Source: Nageia nagi (taxonomy: Eukaryota; Pinophyta). From it: a stretch of DNA of 64,000 bases. The DNA is taken from positions 59,148,001-59,212,000 of the forward strand of contig JBITNC010000001.1 of the NCBI GenBank assembly GCA_050084985.1, written 5' to 3'. Position numbers and translations under genes: made by a program. Positions 1 through 13,700 of the stretch are shown piece after piece (position 1 is the stretch's first letter; the number at the start of each line of letters is the position of its first letter). The notes under the pieces were generated by a model. It was not told the origin of the DNA, made no database searches, and saw only the letters and a program-made list of their open reading frames with translations.

Positions 1-384
1 ATCAAGAGGCATCTAAAGGACACCCGATTGGATAGAAGGACTTATAGTAAGAGAATATCATTAAAGCTTGGTGGGACTTCATGGACAGGACGAAGAATGC
101 TAAAATCAGCAAAAAGGTGGGCATTTTCCTTATGTTACTGATATCTATTGTTTTTGGTTAGGATAGATGGATGGAAAATCCTTCAAAAAGGGAAGTGATA
201 TGTAGAATACCATAGATTGTCATTTTTTTCAATGATATATCATAACAATTTTGTAAGACAAATTTTTGAACCCAGTTAATATTAATTTACCTTTCATAAA
301 AAAAAGCATGTTAATTATTTGTAAGATAATGAAAAGTAGTATAATATATATTATATATATATATAATTTTTAATCCAAAAATTA

Positions 385-860
385 AGAAAATCTTTTAAAT
401 CTTTTTACAAATCATTCATATGAATAACTTCATTTTATATCTTAAATCAAAATACTTAAACAAAATATATTTATATTTTAACAACTAAAAATTATAATTG
501 AATCATTATAAAAGCATAAATAATATGATGATAATTTTTAATAAACATATTACTAATTCTAAAAATCTTTTAAATTTTAATCAAAAACAAAAATCATTTT
601 AAAATTTAATTCAAAATTAAAAAAATCTTTTAAACTATTTTACTCAACCTCGATATGAATCACTTTGTTTTCTCTCTCAAATCAAGATACTTAACATACA
701 TTTAAATTGTATTAGCTATAAATAATGACCAAATCACCTATATAATGATAAATTTTAGTAAGAAAATGAAATAACCTTCTAACTTTTATTTTTAATTAAA
801 AAAAAATGGTCTTCCATATGATAACTTCGTTTATCTCTCTTCAATCAAGATACTTAGGAA
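385..860. repeat. Imperfect AT-rich tandem repeat
   Basis: Three diverged copies of one block recur at about 419-458, 653-692 and 818-857. Each reads like TATGAAT..CTT followed by a pyrimidine run and CAAATCAAGATACTTA. Spacing is unequal (about 234 and 165 bases). The rest of 1-900 is AT-rich, and I see no coding signal in it. Confidence 0.45.
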
Positions 861-1047
861 ACAAAGAGAAGTACAACATAGAAACCAATTAATAATAATA
901 AGTAGTAGTTCTTACACCACAACATACACATAGTAACAGTTTGCTAGTACCTTGTTTAGCAGAAAAATATTAGCATTCGTCGCTGATGATCTGAAAGCAG
1001 CAGCTGCTACAACTTTGGATATCCGTAAACTTCAATTCCTTGGGAGT

Positions 1048-1155
1048 CCATGGTATGATTGAGAAAGTCCATTATATCCTATCGTTTAGGAGAAGTTTTT
1101 CTATGGTAAGCATGATCTATGGAAACGAATCAATGAACTCATCCATAATCATCTA
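1048..1155 (+). repeat. Inverted repeat, left copy
   Basis: This block reappears reverse-complemented at 3201-3311. It runs from CCATGG through the shared TTTAGGAGAAGTTTTTCTA and TATGGAAACGAA to AATCATCTA. Identity is roughly three quarters by eye. It abuts the TPL-like pseudogene fragment that starts at about 1158, so a rearrangement joint probably lies there. Both copies read weakly as coding sequence but I cannot name a protein. Confidence 0.6.
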
Positions 1156-1157
1156 CG

Positions 1158-1710
1158 AAGAAGATTTTCTTGGACATCAGACTACAAATGTATTTTGAAG
1201 CATTGGACAAGTAAGCGTTTTTCTTTTCTTGATCTGAAATATGCATGTTGATGTCTTTTGTCAAAATTGAAATTTTAGATATTGTGTTTTGAATGACCTG
1301 TTCCCTGCATGTTGTGTATTCGTTGCGTGATAGTAAGGCTAAATTTACTGAAATTTATGTTATAGAAGACATGACAATAAGCATTGGTGTTATCTTTCAT
1401 ATTTTGAATTTTAAATTATGGTAGATTGATTGATAGTCTCTCAAATGTGATCATTTTATAAGGAACTGTGAAAATTATTCAACAGCTTATATGTCAACAT
1501 ATTTCAGTTTGTGTGTGTTTATTTGAAAATATGAAGGAAGGTTTACATGTTAGAGGAAGTGATCTAGATGAATTGATTGTTTCTGAAAGCATTGTACTAT
1601 GCCAGAAAGACCATCTTAAAGCTATAAACATACTTCACAAAGATCTCAAGTGTTCCCCTCTATAGATCAAGAGTTTTACAAAGAAACTATACAACTACTT
1701 ACTTTGGAAA
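1158..1710 (+). pseudogene. TOPLESS-like pseudogene fragment (CTLH region)
   Basis: Two exon relics match exons 2 and 3 of the intact TPL-like gene at 30.8-43.5 kb. The first (1158-1210) reads KIFLDIRLQMYFEALDK, like the CTLH helix of TPL, and ends at a GTAAGC donor. The second (1606-1710) reads KDHLKAINILHKDLK and, after a frameshift near 1650, FYKETIQLLTLE. The intervening pseudo-intron (1211-1605, 395 bases) is close in size to intron 2 of the intact gene (410 bases) and shares sequence near its 3' end. The copy therefore arose by genomic duplication and not by retroposition. No LisH exon, WD40 exon or start codon is visible, and it cannot encode a co-repressor. Confidence 0.8.
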
Positions 1711-2450
1711 CCATCCATTAATTCTAAAAATAAGTGTTGTGTTATACTCTTTAAAACTTTTGATCTGGAGAGAAGAGTTAATTAGTGAATATTCTCAAAA
1801 GTAGTTGTGTGATTCCCTCGTAAAACTATTGATCTAGGAGGAAAACGCTTTGAGATGCTTATGAAGTAGTTTTATAGCTGGTCTTTCCTGCATAATACAA
1901 ACCTTTTAAAACAATCAATTTTTCTATATCACTTCCTCTAAATTATAAACCTTTCTCTAAATCTTCAAAGAGACATGTAAAAATAAATTATGTTACTATA
2001 TAAGTTTTTGAGCAAAAATCAACCAAATCTAACATAATTCATTGTTCAAATATGAAGAATAAACCAATGCTTGTGACCTTATCTTGTATAACATAAACTT
2101 TCACTAAAAATTAGCCTTAGTGCCAACCAACAAATACACAATATCCCAACATGTAGGGAACAGGTGATTCAGAACAAACATTCTAAAATGCCAATTGACA
2201 AAAGAGATCAACGTCAATATTTAAGATCGAAAATGAAAACTACTTACTTGTCAAAGTGCCTCAAAATTCTTTTGAAATCTGATATAGTACACTCGCCTCC
2301 ACGTGTCATGATATCAATAAAACTAAATATAGGTATTCTTCAAGAAAACATCTCCCACATTCTCCACTGACTGTTTTATTTAAAGTATTCCATGTTCGAG
2401 TTGCAAGCAGTCTTTTTCTCAAACCTAATAAATGCAGTAATATCACGAAC

Positions 2451-2690
2451 TCAAATCCCTACAAAAGAAATGAAACCAAGAGAGATCAAGGCCATTGGAT
2501 TCGGACGAGACACTAATCCGTGGACAATGTCGGTGAAAATCTCCTTCTTTAGAAAGTTATGAATGGCATACACAAATTAATTATTTAATAGATGAGACGC
2601 ATCCATTGCCACCTCACTCAAAACTCCAGAGATGGGAGGCTCAAATGTCCTTGGCTTTTTTCCAATTCCAAATCCTCTTCTTCCCTTCAT
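2451..2690 (-). pseudogene. Unidentified coding-like segment, one stop
   Basis: Reading from an ATG at 2690 on the minus strand, the frame opens MKGRRGFGIGKKPRTFEPP, continues to a TAA after 37 codons, and then stays open for 41 more codons (FVYAIHNFLKKEIFTDIVHG and onward) to a TGA at 2453-2451. The last part may be an intron, because it ends in a pyrimidine-rich tract followed by TAG. Local GC is above background. Further minus-strand coding-like patches lie at about 3210-3330 and 3420-3500 (the latter with a CAICG motif), so this may be a decayed multi-exon gene. I do not recognise the family. Confidence 0.25.
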
Positions 2691-2715
2691 AATCCAAGAT
2701 AAGCGAAACTGAAAA

Positions 2716-3140
2716 ATACAAACAACCAATATAAATTAAATTGTTTTAAATACAGATCTGAGAGTGAAGCAGAAGTCTAGCATGTTAAATATAAACATAA
2801 AATTTAAAATAACAGCAAAAACATTGTTCTTTTCCAAGCCTCCTCATTTGATAAAATACTTTAAGTAAGGGTCATCCTTGAAAATAAGAACAATTAATAT
2901 AAATTAAATTGTTCTAAATACAGATCTGAAAATCAAGCATAAGTCTAGCATGTAAAAAATGAACAGAAAATTTAAAATAGCAGCAAAAACTTTGATTACT
3001 TCCAAGCCTCCTCATTTGATAAAAAATTATAAGCAAGCTAGGAGAATTCTAGCATACTAAAAATACACAGAAAATTTAAAAAACACAGCAAAAACTTTCA
3101 TCTCTTCCAAGCCTCCTCATTTGATAAAAAAACTATACGC
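2716..3140. repeat. Three tandem ~165-bp repeats
   Basis: The unit ends in TCCAAGCCTCCTCATTTGAT and contains AGTCTAGCATGT and a CAGCAAAAAC block. Copies are at about 2716-2883, 2884-3041 and 3042-3140, the last lacking its start. I see no coding function. Confidence 0.75.
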
Positions 3141-3200
3141 AAGAGTGATCTTTGAGCCGGTTGGCAAAGTATAAAATCTTGATATATAAAACGGATCTAA

Positions 3201-3311
3201 TAGATGATTTATGCAATAGTTGATTGCTTCGTTTCCATAAATCATACTAATCGTAGAAAAACTTCTCCTAAAAGACATGAAATAATGTGGTCTTTCTGAA
3301 TCGGGCCATGG
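3201..3311 (-). repeat. Inverted repeat, right copy
   Basis: Reverse complement of the block at 1048-1155, about 2 kb away. On the minus strand this copy reads as an open patch containing SMIYGNEAINYC. This suggests both copies derive from a real exon, possibly of the same unidentified gene as the 2451-2690 segment. Confidence 0.6.
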
Positions 3312-3609
3312 GATTGCAACAAGATATTGAAACCTCCTTACTTTTGCAAATCTTGAGAATAAGCAGTACGAAATGCACTAGTGCTTCATGAATTGACATA
3401 TACTATAAAAATTAAAATTCCCCAAAGCTGTGAGAGAGGGATCAACAACAATACCAGACTGTCCACATATAGCACACACCCACACCTTCTGAGCAAAGCG
3501 AAAGTTTAGTGGCTTGGATGGCTGGATCCCCTATCTGTATATACATTCAGCTAACACAATGGAAAACTCTTGGATGTTCTAACTACCCAAACCTAAGACG
3601 TTGATAATA

Positions 3610-4081
3610 CTACTCATAGATGATCTTATACATGAGTGATTCCTAATGTGTAATGTGATCACTACACCAGCGCATTCCTTCCTGTGAGTGTTGCCCTAGA
3701 CTTCACTTTTGGCTGCTTCCCGTGAGTGTCGCCCTAGACTTCACTTTTTCAGCTTGGCATCCACCACCGACATGATGGACAAAACCCTAATCCGATGTCT
3801 CCTACATTTCTTGGTGAACTCTTCACGCGCATCACCGTTCGATTTGCTTGAGATGCTCCCAATTCTAGCAGGGCACTTAATGGCTGAAATGATCCGTGTA
3901 TGATACAGCTAAGATTACGTGGAGAAATGTTGCTTCCTTACCTCATAAAACTTCCATGTTTGCTTCTCATGGCCTGTATCTTTTCCGATTAAATCTACAT
4001 GAATAACCTACTCATAGATTATCTTATACATGAGTGATTCCTAATGTATAATGTGATTCCTAAACCAGAGCATCCCTTCCT
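3610..4081. repeat. 72-bp direct repeat and 38-bp tandem repeat
   Basis: A block containing CTTATACATGAGTGATTCCT occurs at 3610-3682 and again, well conserved, at 4009-4081, 399 bases apart. Just after the first copy, a 30-base block containing GCCCTAGACTTCACTTTT is tandemly duplicated with a 38-base period (3680-3747). A 64-codon open frame at 3709-3903 lies across these repeats. It has no recognisable domain and I do not call it a gene. Confidence 0.7.
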
Positions 4082-7017
4082 TTTACACATTTGTGTTGCT
4101 AATCTCATCACTCTAATTATCTTTAAAGCCTCATGGACTAAATTGAACCCAATATTTTTATTTGGGTATCTCTAACATGTATTCTTCAATTTTATCTAGA
4201 TTAAATTTTAGATTTATTTTGACTATCTTCGAATCTATCATTACCAACGTGTCACATATGTATAACATATTAAAATATTTGTCTTTGAAAATATTAGCTC
4301 CTTCTATGTGATGATGGTATGATGTTAAACTTCTTAAACATGGATTTCATTGAATTTTTTTATTTTATTTTTTATAAATAGAATACTTACAACCTGAAAA
4401 CTATGTAGAATTAGTGATACATAGAATTAAATATTATTTATAATAAATGTTAGTTAAAAGATTTGTTAATTTCAAATTTATTGTATTGTAGTATTGAATA
4501 TTTTTATTTTTATGTATTTTTTTATTAAAGAAGAAAATAGGATTTTAAAAGGTTCCCTTTAGCATTTATAGATTTTCAATTAAGCTTTTGAGAAAAACAT
4601 TGATCATACAAGGGCATAAAAAAAAAATTTAAACCCTTCCTAAGAAAATTGAACAACTATCCCTCTAATGGAATTAAACATTTCAAACAACACATAAATA
4701 TCTAAAAAACTTATAAACATAGGAGTCTCATCCTATGCTTGAGCTCCTTCACATGGAGTTCTAGTTTCTTAGTATAAATTACAACCATGTGATTTTTATG
4801 ATAAAGAAAAGCCAACATCTCCTTCATATTCTCTATCATATCTCAAGTACTAGATGAGATTCAAGTTAAGGTCATTTAATGCATTTGTGATCCTTCACCT
4901 TTGAATTTCTTTTGCGATATAAGAATGGGATTTCCATATTTTTCCTCGAACCTTCCATAAAGGCTATCAAAAATGGATATGTAACCTCAATGACTAATGC
5001 TTTAGTAGGACTTTGATCTCAAGGGAAAGAGAATTCTTCTTTCGACTGCATTCTTGTTTCATGATTTCTCCTTTCTTCTTGATGTTGGCAAACTTAGGAG
5101 ATACCAACTACATAGCCTAGACCTCTTCTTATGTTTCCTCTTCTTGGACTTCTTGTGGCTCCTCTTCTCTCCCTTACGTAGCTTCTCCAGTCTCTAAAGC
5201 CTTAGCAGAATTCAATTCTATATTATAGCTAAGAGAACATTAGAAAAGGTAAGCTAGATAATATGCCAACTCCACCAACTTAGTTTAAAGGAGCTAGAAC
5301 TTGCATAGGATAAATCATTTATCACAAGGTTATATGTATTGCATTTTAATTATATAAAATAAAAAAATTATGATAAAATGATTTCAAAATCATGGATTAT
5401 ATCCTAAAAATTAATTTAAAGAAACTACGATATTTCAAATTTTAATTACTATGTTATAAAAAATGGTTATTTAATATCATTTCTTAAAGATTTTGGTGCT
5501 CAACTTGTATATCAAGATGGTCATTTTTATGATATTGCATGCTTGTTTTTGAAGTTGTAGAATGCTCGAGTTGTGGTTATAGAGTTCCTTTTATTTAATT
5601 ATAAATATTTTTCATCAATGTATTTTTTATTTTCTTTAGACTCACCTCCATGGGGAGGTAGAGGGCTTATGCCCATACAATTATCATCGAGGAGGGAGGT
5701 ACTTGAAGGTGGCTAAGGATAATTTTTGAACCCCCTGGATCTAGTTCAAGGACAACACCCTTGAAGAAAAAAATACATTTATTTTTATATATCAATATTT
5801 TATATGTAATTCAAGTTTTGTACTATGTAATAAAAATATTAGTTTCCATTAACTTAAATTCATAATTCTTAACACCTTTTTGGTGATAAGATGCTCACCT
5901 TCTATTATATGAAGCTAATATTGGATGCACGTCCTATTCCTATAAGATGTGTAATATTCTAAACTTTAGGGGTGCATTTATTTTAGCATTGTAATATTTG
6001 AAGTTTGTATTTTGAAGTGGGACACCCCATTTTATTAATATTTAAGAGTGATTTTAATTAATTTAGGAGTGTTTTTGATATTTTTATAATAATGGAGAAT
6101 TATAATAATCCTAAAATACTTCTATTACAATATGATTTCTATTAAAAATTGCAATTTATAGAGGTAATAACAACTCCTAAAATTGGATGTTTCATTTAAT
6201 GGCATGATTAGAGGTCACTAATAATGAAATTTATAATCCCAAAATGTAGTATGACTCTCATTATAGGATGTACCATCCATAAGGATGATTTAGATCCATG
6301 AGATATGATTTTTGTGATATTGAGGCACTCAAACAAACTTCTAGATGAGATGTTCATCTTGAGGGAAAATTGGAGCGTATTTATGGGTGAAGTACAATAC
6401 TCTTTAGCATGCTTGAATTAGAATTAATTTCTCTTTGAGTTTCTAAAAATTTCTCTTATGGACAAAAATCTACAAGAGGGATCTTGAGGATGAAATCCCT
6501 CTTCACCTTTGATATGTAAATCCACACAAAATTTATATTAAGATTCATTAGCCTAATTGGCATTCAAATCCATAGTTTGGATCATCTTGGAGTGATACAT
6601 TCAGCATTATGGAGTAAAATTTTATCTTGGTATCCAATATCCATATTTATAAGATGACTTTACTTAAGTGTCTTCCATGTAGGACTTCAAGCATATGAGA
6701 GGTAATTCAATATTTAGATATCATTTACTGTACATGGAGAGGATCTCTAGCCTCTAAGGCTTCTTCCACACACATTTGATATTTATACTTGATATCCTTG
6801 GTGAATAATTATGTTTTTAAACTCTTATTTTAGTTTTCTTAGCAATTTTGATGCAATATTTTGGAGTCATTTTAAATTTAATTTGTGGTAGAAATCTAAA
6901 TTTATTTAAAATAGTTTTATGTAATATTTTAAATTTTATTTAATTAGTGTAAAATTAGAAAATTTAAAATTATGTTGAGTAATGTTTTTGAGTTTTTCCA
7001 TGTTTAGATCATTAAAT
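4082..7017. other. AT-rich intergenic DNA
   Basis: No gene recognised. A pyrimidine-rich stretch at about 5080-5200 would read on the minus strand as a glutamate-rich, stop-broken frame, the sort seen in decayed retroelement gag genes. A less AT-rich patch at 5640-5770 has short CCTCC/GGAGG complements. The last several hundred bases may be the decayed LTR belonging to the primer site at 7018, but I could not find its start. Confidence 0.4.
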
Positions 7018-7030
7018 TGGTATTAAAGCC
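7018..7030 (+). mobile_element. Decayed LTR-retrotransposon primer-binding site
   Basis: TGGTATTAAAGCC matches the initiator-methionine tRNA primer site TGGTATCAGAGCC at 11 of 13 positions. Both mismatches are C-to-T or G-to-A. It follows an AT-rich region that could be an LTR. The following 3.6 kb contains many short coding-like patches, as expected of an old internal region, but no motif that fixes the superfamily. Confidence 0.4.
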
Positions 7031-10000
7031 AAGATCATGTCAACTTATAGGGAGAATTTGATGTAGATTTGATAAGAGATAACTAAGATATGAATTGGTA
7101 TGAGGAGATAAAAAAATTAGAAATCCCAAACTCAAGGTTTGAAAATATAATGAAGTATTTATAGATAATTTTGAATTAAACAAATAGCCTTTTAGAGAAA
7201 ATGATTTGCTTGCAAATAACTCAAATAGGCTAAAGAAACTAAGAAGATATTTTTGTTAGTTTCATATGTTATATCTAAGGAGTAAGGCATATGAGTTATT
7301 TTCCCTACATCAACAATATAAAGGTATATCTAACAATTTCAAAGTTTTTTCAAAAATATTTGAATATCTCTTTGGAATGATGTGAAAGGAACTTTAAGTA
7401 GAAATAGATACAAAGAAGAAAGAAATAAAAAAAAAAAACTACACTACATCTAAGCATGCACCATCAAAACTTCATGGGACTACATAAGATCTATAAAGGA
7501 ATAACTCATATATATGGATACTAGTATATATACAAAGCAAGATAAGCACACATAGATCTAAAAATAAAGGCAAGATTAGAGAAAATCAAAGAAGTGATAA
7601 GGAAAATTAAAAACATAAATTTAGAAGAAAAAGAGGAAATCCCTAGATCTAAAGAAATGAAGAATATGAAAGAATATACAAGTAAAAATATTCCTATAAA
7701 TAATAAAAAGGAAGAGTTTGAGCAGGTTTTATGCATTTTTGATCCGAACATATGCTGTAGAGATCCAATGTCCTATCTTGGAGACAATTATTATGCATTA
7801 GAATTTTAATTTTTAATTCCCAAGAGTTTTACAACCCTTAAGAACGAAGGGGAACATTTTTTGAGCATTATGATAGTAGGATTTGGTCATCCTAAAAAAA
7901 CATATATCCCATGGGACTCTCGTATGCTATTGAATAATAAAATGAAGAAATTCCTTCATCACATGAGGAAACATGTAACTAAAATGTTATGGAGGTAGCT
8001 AATTTGGATCCTAGAAATAAATGAGATCAAGAAGTACCCTTGTCACATGATGTATGTAGAAAAAGCTTTTAAGAATTTTTTTATGAAATTAATGATAGTA
8101 ATGGTATAAATAAAATTTACAAAGTTTTTAAAGAGGGTATTATGAACATAAATATATTGAAGATATCAAATCTGATTTAAGTTTTGGTGTATGTTTGTTT
8201 GATTTTCAAACTATATAGTTACAAATAGAAATGTTCATAATAATTTTAGTCTATTTGATTAAGAGAATAAACATGAGGTTCATAATAATCAAGATTTCTT
8301 AAAAAGATATCATTCATTAGATGTATGGATTGAGGATTTTACCATCTAAATATAATGAGGGATTGGTTTGGAATGAATTTCATATTAAAGGAGTTATCCA
8401 AATTTTATTTTAAGAATCATGTAAAGGATAAAATATTGAGATGGATAATTTTTGGAAGTCAGAATTGATATTTAAAAGGGTTAATCATGATGAAAAAGAA
8501 GTGGTGATAAGAATTAGAGTGCAGATATTTGAGACATTGAGTAACCATGGAGACAATGTTTAAAATATGAAATAATTCTAAGTTTTTAATGAATTCGAGC
8601 AACACTTCATTAGCTTGACATAATTTTGGTATTCATGATGATAGTTGAATGAATCATTATTGGTAATTTCTAAAAATGAGGCACATGCATTATATAAAGT
8701 AGATAATGCAAAGAGTTTAGTTGAGAATTTGATTTAAAGGAATGAGAAAATTATTTCCTTTGATGATTTACAAAATATTAAGGTCACCATGGAGGAATTA
8801 AAGGTAAGCTCTTTACATGTGAATTTTTTAAGCATATGATATAAAAGGTTAAGGAATTCATGCATAAGCTTGAAGTAGCAAAGAGTTTAGTGAAACATCA
8901 CTCAAATGGCCTTTTAAGAAGCAAAAAATCAAATTTCTATGGTTAAAAAATTTCAAGTACTTGGAGAAGTGGTTAAAGAACTTGATAATATGAGGAAGAT
9001 ATTTAAGATAGTACATTGTCCCATGGAATATGATAATTAAAGTTTGGTCTTAAAAAGAGGATGGGCTAAGGCTAGAAAATAAAAATTATTTTCAATGTGA
9101 TGAGCCACTATGCAAGGTAAGGGATGTATTTTTGATAAGCAAAGGTAAGTCTTGTGAACTCTTCATGCAATTGGTAGATGGAATATATGATTTTAATTAT
9201 AAAATAATAGAAAAATAGGAAGAATATATTACTATTCTTAATTTAATTTTAATGGTATCATTGAAAAATATCTCATAAAAATGAGAACATCTATATTTCC
9301 TTTCCAAGAGAGATCTAAAATACATGGCACCTTTCAAAAGAGAGAAATCCTAAAAATAGTAAGAAAAGTTTGTAATAATAATTTTTGATAATGAAATATC
9401 CATAGTGGGGTGTGGAATTAAAAACCATTAACTTGGAATAACTAGGAATTTTGAAAAATTAAACTGTGAGCCTTTTCTTAACCTAATATAGAATACTTGC
9501 TCTAATATTTAAGAGGGAGTGGAAGATATCATATTTATATTTAGAAAAAAGAAAGAAAAGGTGATTTCATTGGTCTAATATCACTAAATAATAATCATAA
9601 AATAAATATTAAAAATTAAAAAGCATTTCCTGATGAAGATTACTCATTTGGAATGATACTAAGCGAGAATATAGATAATTTTGTAAACAATTTAGTTGAG
9701 ATACGAAGAAGGATTCCTTTTGATAAAAATATAAGGCTTGTTTGGGAAACAACAACAATGATTAAAGTGAAATATTTCCAACCATATATGACTTCATAGG
9801 AGGTATAAGTAACTCTTGTCCATATCTTAAGAATGATGGTAATGATCTTTCACCTAATTATTTTACAGTTGATTTCTTGAATGATGAGAATGAGTTTTGA
9901 TGTGAGGGATTTTTTTGAGGTTGATTTGTTAAGAAAATTTATTCCATGTGGAAAATAAATATTAGAGGCATCATTAGGATTTTCTTATGAAAAATATGAA

Positions 10001-10700
10001 AATTCTTTTTAGAACATGTAGCATTGGTGAATGGATCATTTGAAAAGAATTTATTATTAAAAAACTCTCAGTAGATGGGAGAACACAAATAAATTAGAAA
10101 CAAAAACTTGTTGTTGAAAAATAATTCATCATTTGCAAGTATGATGATTAAATTTTATTTGAAAAATAGTCCTTTCTTAGCTAAATATTATGTGAAATAA
10201 AGGGAAATTAGTATAGATAAGATTGGTATGGAATTAAATCATATTTATATGGTTGAAAGTAATGTTTAATTTGCTAAAATTCATGTGAATTATAACCATA
10301 TTATGGATTAACCTTTTATGTGAAGAAGTAATTTTATGATGGCTCCAAAATTGGTGGCTAATTTTTTTATCTTCAACAACATTTAGGACCTTAATTCGTT
10401 CCCAAAAATTAGTTTATAATGACACTTATAAAATAAATTATATTAATCACTATGGCTATATTTTATTGAAAGAAAAGAAACTAATGGTTAGATGTAATGA
10501 TTGATAATTATTTTGGAATTTTGTGTGATAGTCCTAACCTTCTTAATTTATTGTTTGATGATAAAAGAGCCCCAAAATATCATGAATTTTTATAGGAATA
10601 ACTAGATATATTAAGGGTATTTAAATACCACACTCAACATGAACAAAATTAGTGATGAAGACATGCCATCTAGAAAATAAGTTAATGGAGTTGAAATATC
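7031..10700 (+). mobile_element. Unidentified degenerate coding-like DNA
   Basis: Short + strand patches with non-random amino-acid composition lie at 7594-7809, about 8350-8460 (containing WFGMNFILKELSKFYFKN), about 9140-9220 and about 10500-10600. Stops and frameshifts separate them. I could not find protease, reverse transcriptase or integrase motifs. The primer-like site at 7018 suggests the interior of an old LTR element, but this is inference. Confidence 0.3.
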
Positions 10701-10718
10701 CTACTTTCAAACACAAAG

Positions 10719-13700
10719 TAGACCCCAAATTTTACACCATTATTTTTTTTACAATAAATGTTTAAACTTGAATAACTACAATATTAAGCAACCAATTCAC
10801 ATTATAATCAAGTGTGAAACTCTTTATTTTCCTAATGTTTAATAATCATACCAATACAAAGGTTAAATATTAAATATAACAACATAGTCCTTAAACTATA
10901 ATCAATGAGACAAAGAACATATTTCTAACATAAATTTTAATATATACCTAAATACAAAAATATATCTTATTTTTATCAAGTATACGCATGAATCATTTCA
11001 CTTTACAACTCAATGAACAAATACAAATTACAACACTTCAAATTTGATACACTCTCCACTCATGCATCCTACAATTCACACATATCAATTATGCATCAAA
11101 GAATTATTATCAACAATTGAATCATTATAATTAATCTTTGAATCATCATCTTATAATTCCTCCTTCTTGACATATATAAAATAATATGATAAAATAATCA
11201 AGTTCTATACATAATATCAATCATAGAACAATAATTATATAAATTAATTCATATTTTCAAGTTCTATGATCAAATCATATTCATAAATTCAATAATCATT
11301 ATTTAATACTTAGACCTTCTTTCATTAGCATACTACCCTATGCCAATGAATACTTTTTGTCTTTTCTTAACAAGTCACTCATAAACCAACTTGTTTAAGA
11401 ATGCTTCTAAGTTAAAAATCCATTCATAACACCTAAAATGCATTCCTTTTATTGGAAAACATACACCTTAAACATACTACTTTACGTGAATGTAGTCTTT
11501 ATTATTAACTAGGATACTTATTTCCATGATATTCATAAAAGAATGTGTCATAATTAATATTCAATTAATAAGATATATATCAATATTTCTAATGATTTTC
11601 TTTACTTTCAAATCCATGTTCGCATTTATATATAAATAAATATGTAAAATTATCATTCTAACTCATGATGTCATAGCCCAACTCCCTGCTAAGGATTCCC
11701 TTGCTAAATTTAGGACTATGTGGTTTTTATTTAGTGTGAAATAAGAGAACATTATTATATTTTATTTCACTTATAGGATTTTTATGAAATTGATTTGAAA
11801 ATGCTCTTATGAAAATATGATATTATCCATCCTTCTTCATACAAGATATTTTTGAGGTGTACGTGTTGTATTATGTAGGTGATAGGTACGAATGCGACAT
11901 GCTCATGGGTATGAAGATGATAACATAGGATGGATTTAGGATCTGAAAAGAAGATCCAATATGACCACTATTAGACAACTTCCAATTAGTAATACACATA
12001 TAGTTGCATGAGGCGATCGTAATAGGGAATCCCCCTAGGATTCATGTTGAATTTTTATTCTTGTTGGTTGTGTGTTGTGAATATTCTCCCAAGGACTCCT
12101 AATGATAATGTTAGTAGGGGTAGGTGATTTATTGCACTTTCATTACATTTAGGTATTAATTTGATTAATTAAAGACTAATTCAATTAATAATATTATGTG
12201 ATGAAGGATTAATTAATAGCTTTATTAAAATAATACTTAATACTTAAAATTAATAATAATAATATTTATTAATTTAAAATAAAGTAATAAAATAAAAATA
12301 ATTATGGATAAGTTTAATGAAAAGATAAGCTTGACACATGGTCAGATAGGGTTAAGTGAAAACTAAGAATTAGATGTCATAAAAATAAAATATTATTGTT
12401 TTATTGAAACCTTAATCTTTGAAAAGTTATAAATATACCCTTAGAGCTCACATTTTGGGAGGAATTGCAAGTGCGAAATGAAGCTCTAGAGAAAATATGA
12501 GGAGCTAAGGTTTTCAAGGCTTACATAGTCTAAGAATAATCTCTTGGAGATGCAAGGATATACTATTGAATTGAAAGGTTAACCATTTTGCTTTACAAAG
12601 GATTTTTTCAGCATTCTAGGGTTTTGGAATCCTTTCTAGGATTTGATCAATTTGATAGTGTTTATCTAGTTGGTTCATTTCAATTTCTCAGTTGAGTTAT
12701 ATATAAATGATATTATATTTTTACTCTATGAAGTAAAATAAAAATAATAGTTTCCACCTAAAAGTATATAAAATGTTACTTTGAATATGGTGATTTGAAT
12801 AATTGGAAAATAAGTTCTAATTATGATTTTTTGCATAATGTGGTTCTTTCAAAAAATATTATGTTTAAGACTTATTTTACCTTAACTTGGTTTATTTTTC
12901 TTTGATCTAGTTATTTTGTATTGATCCATTACAAATTCAAATATTGATTTGATTCTTTGATTGTAGCTAAGAATTTGCTCTTGTATGAAATCCATCATAT
13001 TCTTTCGTGAAAGTTTTCAAAAGAAATCATTAGTATATTGGCAATAATGTCTCATATGAATTCAAATTCACCTAAAATTTTAAGGGGTAGTTCATGAATA
13101 TGTATATGAACAAAATATAGAAATGTTTTACTAATTAAATGCATAAAGAAAAAGATATAGACATTCTAATAAGGCTAACTTTTAAGGACTACATTTTTTA
13201 TCTTTTAGTTTTTAGACATAAAGTTTTTTTGATTAATAATAATTAATAGGATGAATGTAGAAAAGAATAAATTTATCTTGTGTAAATAAAAGTTATTTGT
13301 TAAGAATTAGTATTGGGATGAAAATTATCTTAAAAGTTTAAAGAGATTTGGATAACTAAAAAGAAAGAATCTAAGAAAAATAAATTATGTTAAAGGAAAT
13401 TTAATTTAGAATCAGTGCTAATAAAAATTAGGAAGGAAATGAATTTATGTAGAATCAAGTTTGGATTTATATTCTTTTCAAAAAATTAAATTTAGCTTTG
13501 AGTATCTAACCTGGAAGATTCTTGGTATATTTTTATGTGAGAACATTTTTTATTGTGTATGCAAAAGTAGTTGCATTAGGAAAAGAAAGTTATTTTGATC
13601 CAAGTATACCTATGAGCTACCATATCCAATGAAGGTGGGTTCATGCTTGTATGTGATCCTTGCTTCTTCTATTGATTAAGGATGTCACTTCATTTTAATA

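Noticed and set aside
1468-1665. 65-codon + strand open frame
   Set aside because: Only its last third is TPL-like; the first part is the pseudo-intron read through. It is covered by the pseudogene entry.
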